Assembly: GCF_018390635.1 (NCBI RefSeq)
Contig: NZ_JAHBGE010000044.1
Coordinates: 124,001 to 188,000, forward strand
Origin: Ancylobacter lacus
Lineage (GTDB): Bacteria; Pseudomonadota; Alphaproteobacteria; Rhizobiales; Xanthobacteraceae
Direction of reading: 5' to 3'
Length of the DNA: 64,000 bases
Within the stretch, counting starts at the first letter, position 1. Every line of letters starts with the position of its first letter. Made by a program: the position numbers and the translations under genes. The notes under the pieces were generated by a model, which worked only from the letters and a program-made list of their open reading frames with translations, did not search any database and was not told where the DNA came from. Shown here in pieces: positions 60,190 to 64,000 of the stretch.

Positions 60190-61439
60190 CAGTGCAGGTT
60201 CGGCTGGGCGCCGACTCCCTTCTCGTCGATCAGGTGGCCGGTGCGGAAGCGGTCGAGCCGCATGGCGCGGGCGGTCTCGTGGGCCTCGTCGCGCGCCAGC
60301 AGGTGGGCGAAGCACCAGCCGGAGGCCGGGGTCGCCTTGAAACCGCCATAGCACCAGCCGGCATTGAGATAGAGCCCCGGGCGGGGGGTGCGGTCGATGA
60401 TCGGCGAGCCGTCCATCGACATGTCCATGATGCCGCCCCAGTGCCGCAGCAGCCGCACCCGGCCGAGCCGCGGCATCAGCGCCATGCCGCCCTCGCAGAC
60501 ATCCTCGATCACCGGCAGGTTGCCGCGCTGGGCGTAGGAATTGTAGCCGTCAATGTCGCCGCCGAAGACGAGGCCGCCCTTGTCGGACTGGCTGATGTAG
60601 AAATGCCCGGCGCCGAAGGTGACGACGCCGTCGATCAGCGGCTTCAGCCCTTCCGAGACGAAGGCCTGCAGCACATGGCTTTCGATCGGCAGCCGCAGCC
60701 CGGCCTTGCCGGCGACGCGCGAGGTGCTGCCGGCCACCGCGAGGCCCACCTTCTTCGCGCGGACCGGCCCGCGCGTGGTCTCGACCCCGGTGATGGCGTC
60801 GCCCTCGGAGAGGAAGCCGGTCACCTCGCAGTTCTGCAGGATGTCGACGCCGAGCGCGTCGGCCGCGCGGGCATAGCCCCACACCACTGCATCGTGCCGG
60901 GCGGTGCCGCCGCGCCGCTGCAGCAGGCCGCCGCGAATGGGGAAACGGGCGTTCGCGAAGTCGAGGAAGGGATACATCGCCCGCACGCCCTCGGCGTCGA
61001 GCAGCTCGGAATCGACCCCGTGGAGCCGCATGGCGTTGCCGCGCCGGGCATAGGCGTCGCGCTGGGCGTCGGAATGATAGAGGTTCAGCACGCCGCGCTG
61101 GCTGACCATCGCGTTGTAGTTCAGCTCCTGCTCCAGCCCTTCCCAGAGCTTCATCGACCATTCGTAGAACGGCTCGTTGCCCGGCAGCAGGTAGTTGGAG
61201 CGGATGATGGTGGTGTTCCGCCCGGCATTGCCGGAGCCGATATAGCCCTTCTCGATCACCGCCACGTTGCGGATGCCGTGCTGGCGGGCGAGGTAATAGG
61301 CGGTGGCCAGCCCATGGCCGCCGCCGCCGACGATGATGACGTCATAGGCCGGCTTCGGGTTCGGCTCGCGCCAGGCCGGGCGCCAGCCGCGCTGGCCGGT
61401 GAGGCCGTTGAGGAGGAGGCTGAGCACGGAATAGCGCAT
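60189..61439 (-). CDS. soxB: Sarcosine oxidase beta subunit/N-methylglutamate dehydrogenase FMN subunit
   Basis: A 416-residue DAAO-type flavoprotein that oxidises the N-methyl group. YDVIIVGGGGHGLATAYYLA is the FAD loop, and the ARHDAV motif carries the His that binds FMN covalently in heterotetrameric sarcosine oxidase. HWGGIMDMSMDGSPII and AGWCYGGFKATPASG complete the family. It is the first gene of the operon and faces the divergent LysR gene across 154 bp. Whether the substrate is sarcosine or N-methylglutamate cannot be told by sequence alone. Confidence 0.95.
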   Translation of the reverse strand: MRYSVLSLLLNGLTGQRGWRPAWREPNPKPAYDVIIVGGGGHGLATAYYLARQHGIRNVAVIEKGYIGSGNAGRNTTIIRSNYLLPGNEPFYEWSMKLWEGLEQELNYNAMVSQRGVLNLYHSDAQRDAYARRGNAMRLHGVDSELLDAEGVRAMYPFLDFANARFPIRGGLLQRRGGTARHDAVVWGYARAADALGVDILQNCEVTGFLSEGDAITGVETTRGPVRAKKVGLAVAGSTSRVAGKAGLRLPIESHVLQAFVSEGLKPLIDGVVTFGAGHFYISQSDKGGLVFGGDIDGYNSYAQRGNLPVIEDVCEGGMALMPRLGRVRLLRHWGGIMDMSMDGSPIIDRTPRPGLYLNAGWCYGGFKATPASGWCFAHLLARDEAHETARAMRLDRFRTGHLIDEKGVGAQPNLH

Positions 61440-61478
61440 GGGGGAGACCGCCGCCGCAGGGAACGGCCTAAGCTGTAA

Positions 61479-61506
61479 TTGACGGCGAAAAGGGAGGTAA
61501 TATAAA
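61479..61506 (+). promoter_or_regulatory. Promoter of the LysR gene
   Basis: TTGACG (61479-61484) and TATAAA (61501-61506) are 16 bp apart, directed towards the LysR gene, which starts about 90 bp further on. The -10 box overlaps the palindrome at 61502-61516. Confidence 0.5.
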
Positions 61507-61516
61507 TTTATCTTAT
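61502..61516. promoter_or_regulatory. LysR box candidate in the sox/LysR divergent region
   Basis: ATAA-N7-TTAT with a T-N11-A core, next to ATAAATTTAT, in a notably AT-rich stretch of a GC-rich genome. It overlaps the -10 box of the LysR gene, which would allow autoregulation as well as control of soxB. Confidence 0.5.
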
Positions 61517-61593
61517 AGTATGGCCGTCCCGCCCCCCGCCGCGCCGCGGCGTCGCCTGTCCGTGGCGGCAGGGAGGCGCCCAGGGAGACGCCG

Positions 61594-62565
61594 ATGGCCG
61601 ACCCGCTTCCCTTCGACCTGCGCGCGCTGGAAGCCTTCCTCGCGGTGTGCGAGACCGGCGGCATGGCGCAGGCGGCGCGCCGGCTGGGGCTGACCCAGCC
61701 CGCGGTGTCGCAGACCATCGCCGATCTGGAGCGCCGCACCGGCGTGACCCTGTTCGACCGCGGCGCCCGCCCGCTCGCGCTCACCGCCGCCGGCGGCGTG
61801 CTGCGGCAGCGGGCGGGGGCGCTGCTGTCGGAGGCGCGGCAGATCGCGCCTCTGCTGCGCGAGAGCGAGCATGGCCGGCTGCCGCTGCTGCGGGCCGGGC
61901 TGGTCGATTCGCTGTCCCGGGTGCTGATGGCGCCGCTGGCCGGCCGGCTGCGGCAGGCGGCGGACGAGGTGTCGATCCTCTCCGGCCTCACCGCCTCGCA
62001 TGCCTCGGCGCTGCTGACGCGCCGGCTCGACCTGCTGGTGGGCACCTCGGAGCTGGAGGAGATCGAGGGGCTGGAGCGCTGGCCGCTGGCGAGCGAGCCC
62101 TATCTGCTGCTGATGCCGGCGGACCTGCCGGCGCCGGCGGACCCGGCGGCGCTGGGCGAGCTGGCCGGCCGCGCCACGCTGGTGCGCTACAGCGCCCGCT
62201 CGCAGACCGGCATGGAGATCGAGCGGCACCTGCGCCGGCTGCGGCTCGATCTGCCGCGCCACATCGAATTCGACACCCCCTTCGGCGTCACCGCCGCGGT
62301 GGCGGCGGGCGGGGGGTTCGCCATCACCACCCCGCTCTGCCTCATCGAGGCCGGGCTGGGGCTGGAGGGGCTCGCCTGCCGGCCGCTGCCCGGGCCGGGG
62401 CTGGCGCGCCAGCTCATCCTCATCGCCCGGCGGCAGGAATTCGGCCGGCTGCCCGGCGAGATCGCGGCGTTCTGCCGGGCGCGGCTGCGCGAAGCCGAGG
62501 GCCGCATCGCCGCGCTGGCGGGGCCGGCGGCGGCCGGCTTCGCGGTGGCGGGGCCGGCGGGGTGA
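61594..62565 (+). CDS. LysR-family transcriptional regulator of the sox operon
   Basis: A 323-residue LysR protein. The N-terminal helix-turn-helix (FDLRALEAFLAVCETGGMAQAARRLGLTQPAVSQTIADLE, quoted in part) is typical, followed by an effector domain. The C-terminal tail is Ala/Gly-rich. It is divergent from soxB, the usual layout for a LysR activator. It ends 18 bp from the convergent stop of the ketoacyl synthase gene. Effector is likely an intermediate of methylated-amine breakdown; this is inference from position. Confidence 0.9.
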   Translation: MADPLPFDLRALEAFLAVCETGGMAQAARRLGLTQPAVSQTIADLERRTGVTLFDRGARPLALTAAGGVLRQRAGALLSEARQIAPLLRESEHGRLPLLRAGLVDSLSRVLMAPLAGRLRQAADEVSILSGLTASHASALLTRRLDLLVGTSELEEIEGLERWPLASEPYLLLMPADLPAPADPAALGELAGRATLVRYSARSQTGMEIERHLRRLRLDLPRHIEFDTPFGVTAAVAAGGGFAITTPLCLIEAGLGLEGLACRPLPGPGLARQLILIARRQEFGRLPGEIAAFCRARLREAEGRIAALAGPAAAGFAVAGPAG

Positions 62566-62583
62566 GGCCGCGCCCGAGTGCGC

Positions 62584-63795
62584 TCAGCCCGCCTTGCGCA
62601 GCGCCAGCACGGCGTTGAGGCCGCCGAAGGCGAAGCTGGAGGAGAGTGCGGCGCCGATCGCCGCCGGGCGGCTGGCGTTGGCGACGCAGTCGAGGTCGCA
62701 CTCCGGGTCCGGCTCGTTGAAGCCCATGGTGGGCGGCAGGAAGCCCTCGCGCAGCGCCAGCACGGTCGTGATGAAGTCGAGCGCGCCCGAGGCGTTCATG
62801 GTGTGGCCGTATTGCGACTTCGACGACGACACCGGCAGCGCCCGCAGATGCGGGCCGAATACCTCGTGCAGCGCGGCGGTCTCGGTGCGGTCGTTCAGCG
62901 CGGTGGCGGTGCCGTGGGCGCTGACATACTCCACCGCCTCCGGGGCGAGGCCGGCATCCTCCAGCGCGAAGCGCATCGCGGCGGCGGCGCTGTCGCGGTC
63001 CGGTGCGGTGATGTCGCGCCCGTCGGCGGTCATGCCGAAGCCGACCAGCTCGGCGTGGATGGTGGCGCCACGGGCGAGCGCGTGGTCCAGGTTCTCCAGC
63101 ACCACCGCCCCGGCGCCCTCGCCGATGACGAGGCCGGAACGGTCCTTCGAGAAGGGGCGGCAGGCGTCGGGCGCCAGCACGCGCAGCGCCTCCCAGCTCT
63201 TCAGCATGCCGTAGGTGATCTGCGATTCGCCGCCGCCGGCCAGCGCGACGTCCAGCATGCCGCCGCGGATCATCTGGAACGCGGTGCCGATGGCGTGGGC
63301 GGCGGAGGAGCAGGCCGAGGCGATGGCGAAGGACGGGCCGTGGATGCCGAGATCCATGGTGACATGGCTCACCTGCGCGCTCGGCATGGCGCGGGGCACG
63401 GTGAAGGGGTGGGGGCGCGGGGCCTGCTCGGCGTAGAGCTTGCGGTAGCTCTCGTCCACCGCGTGGAAGCCGACCGAGGCGGCGAAGATGGCGCCGACCC
63501 GATGCAGCGGCAGCGCCTGCAGCGTCACGCCCGCCGCCGCCACCGCCTGGCGGGCGGCGACCACGGCGAGCTGCGAGGTGCGGTCCATGAGGCCGAGCTG
63601 GCGCGGGTCGAAATGCTGTTCCGGCACGAAGTCCCGCACCTCGGCGGAGATCTTCGTCTTCATGGCGGAAACGTCGATGCCCTGGGTCGGCCCGATGCCC
63701 ACCGTGCCGGCGCGCAGCCCCGCGAGATGGGCGGCAACGTCGTTGCCGAGCGCGGAGAGCGAGCCGAGCCCGGTGACGGCGACGCGATGGGCCAT
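62584..63795 (-). CDS. Beta-ketoacyl-ACP synthase (FabF/NodE-like)
   Basis: A 403-residue thiolase-fold condensing enzyme with the Cys-His-His catalytic set: SACSSAAHAIGTAF (Cys), SAHGTATALND (His) and SKSQYGHTMNASG (His). AFGGLNAVLALRKAG closes the family. It is coupled to an ACP gene by a one-base overlap. It may extend an acyl chain for a special lipid or polyketide rather than act as housekeeping FabF. Length is normal. Confidence 0.92.
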   Translation of the reverse strand: MAHRVAVTGLGSLSALGNDVAAHLAGLRAGTVGIGPTQGIDVSAMKTKISAEVRDFVPEQHFDPRQLGLMDRTSQLAVVAARQAVAAAGVTLQALPLHRVGAIFAASVGFHAVDESYRKLYAEQAPRPHPFTVPRAMPSAQVSHVTMDLGIHGPSFAIASACSSAAHAIGTAFQMIRGGMLDVALAGGGESQITYGMLKSWEALRVLAPDACRPFSKDRSGLVIGEGAGAVVLENLDHALARGATIHAELVGFGMTADGRDITAPDRDSAAAAMRFALEDAGLAPEAVEYVSAHGTATALNDRTETAALHEVFGPHLRALPVSSSKSQYGHTMNASGALDFITTVLALREGFLPPTMGFNEPDPECDLDCVANASRPAAIGAALSSSFAFGGLNAVLALRKAG

Positions 63796-64000
63796 CAGCC
63801 CCGGGCCTGCTTGGCCGCCAGCAGCGCGGCGACATGGTCCACCAGCACGCCGACCGTGACGTCGTTGCCGTTCAGCGGGCCGTCATTGGGAATCTCGATG
63901 TCGAACCGGCTTTCGAGCTTGAAGATCGTCTCGATCAGGTCGAGCGAGGAAATGCCGAGATCGGCCACCGGGGTCGTGGCCGCGAGCAGGCCGCGGTCCA
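63795..64000 (-). CDS. Acyl carrier protein, 5' end outside window
   Basis: The last 68 codons of an acyl carrier protein. The phosphopantetheine site is LGISSLDLIE, where the second Ser equals the DSL serine. The C-terminal helix ends VDHVAALLAAKQARG. Its stop overlaps the ketoacyl-synthase start, so the two form one unit. It resembles neither the standard FabD-region AcpP nor AcpXL closely, pointing to a specialised pathway. The N-terminus is beyond position 64000. Confidence 0.85.
   Translation of the reverse strand, partial: DRGLLAATTPVADLGISSLDLIETIFKLESRFDIEIPNDGPLNGNDVTVGVLVDHVAALLAAKQARG

Overview
The window is GC-rich chromosomal DNA with genes packed on both strands. It most likely comes from an alphaproteobacterium of the order Hyphomicrobiales (Rhizobiales); a Xanthobacteraceae-like host such as Ancylobacter, Starkeya or Xanthobacter is my inference. 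The strongest clue is the minus-strand block small protein - murA - DUF2948 - hisD - UPF0262 - phosphatase - maf - yacG - tRNA-Phe, whose order is typical of that group. There are no rRNAs, insertion sequences, CRISPR arrays or prophage genes.

Layout. 1-5.3 kb: an unassigned catabolic-looking cluster (MarR regulator, HpaB-type flavin monooxygenase, PuuE-type deacetylase, sugar-nucleotide-type epimerase, M20 amidohydrolase) with a palindromic operator candidate in its divergent promoter. 5.4-13.2 kb: a diguanylate cyclase, tRNA-Phe, and the conserved housekeeping block, from which infA is missing at its usual place between the phosphatase and maf, then tRNA-Thr(GGT). 13.6-14.3 kb: a HigBA toxin-antitoxin pair with a near-consensus promoter and two matching 17-bp operators. 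14.5-17.7 kb: an exported protein, a small proline-rich protein with an EcfG-type stress promoter, and the glucan glucosyltransferase OpgH/MdoH.

17.8-22.0 kb is the most interesting region: an MDR dehydrogenase, a PTPS-fold protein that lacks the catalytic residues of its family, a GT-B glycosyltransferase, a methyltransferase and, convergent with them, a free-standing RibD-type reductase. Together they look like an uncharacterised pathway for a modified, perhaps glycosylated and methylated, pteridine.

22.2-34.9 kb: envelope and transport functions: cytochrome b561, a stress SDR with an altered active site, an HlyD/FUSC efflux pair, a lone glycine-betaine-type binding protein, an RND efflux operon that begins with a catalytically dead esterase-like protein and faces a divergent LysR regulator, and an Omp25/31-like porin. 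35-44.7 kb: a complete propionyl-CoA to succinyl-CoA route (pccB, pccA, mutA, mutB, with an extra small exported protein between mutA and mutB) and the divergent PccR-type regulator.

44.7-62.6 kb: one-carbon and methylated-amine metabolism. A type III glutamine synthetase/gamma-glutamylmethylamide synthetase with three glutamate-synthase-like subunits forms one operon; a heterotetrameric sarcosine oxidase/N-methylglutamate dehydrogenase followed by purU and folD forms another. Between them lie a cupin regulator, a soluble transhydrogenase, a choloylglycine-hydrolase-family protein and an MHS-type transporter. This is the gene set expected for the N-methylglutamate route of methylamine use, with formyl/methylene-folate handling, although sarcosine catabolism is an alternative. 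62.6-64 kb: a beta-ketoacyl synthase and its acyl carrier protein, the latter cut by the window end.

All assignments come from reading translated sequences and DNA motifs by eye. No database search was run.
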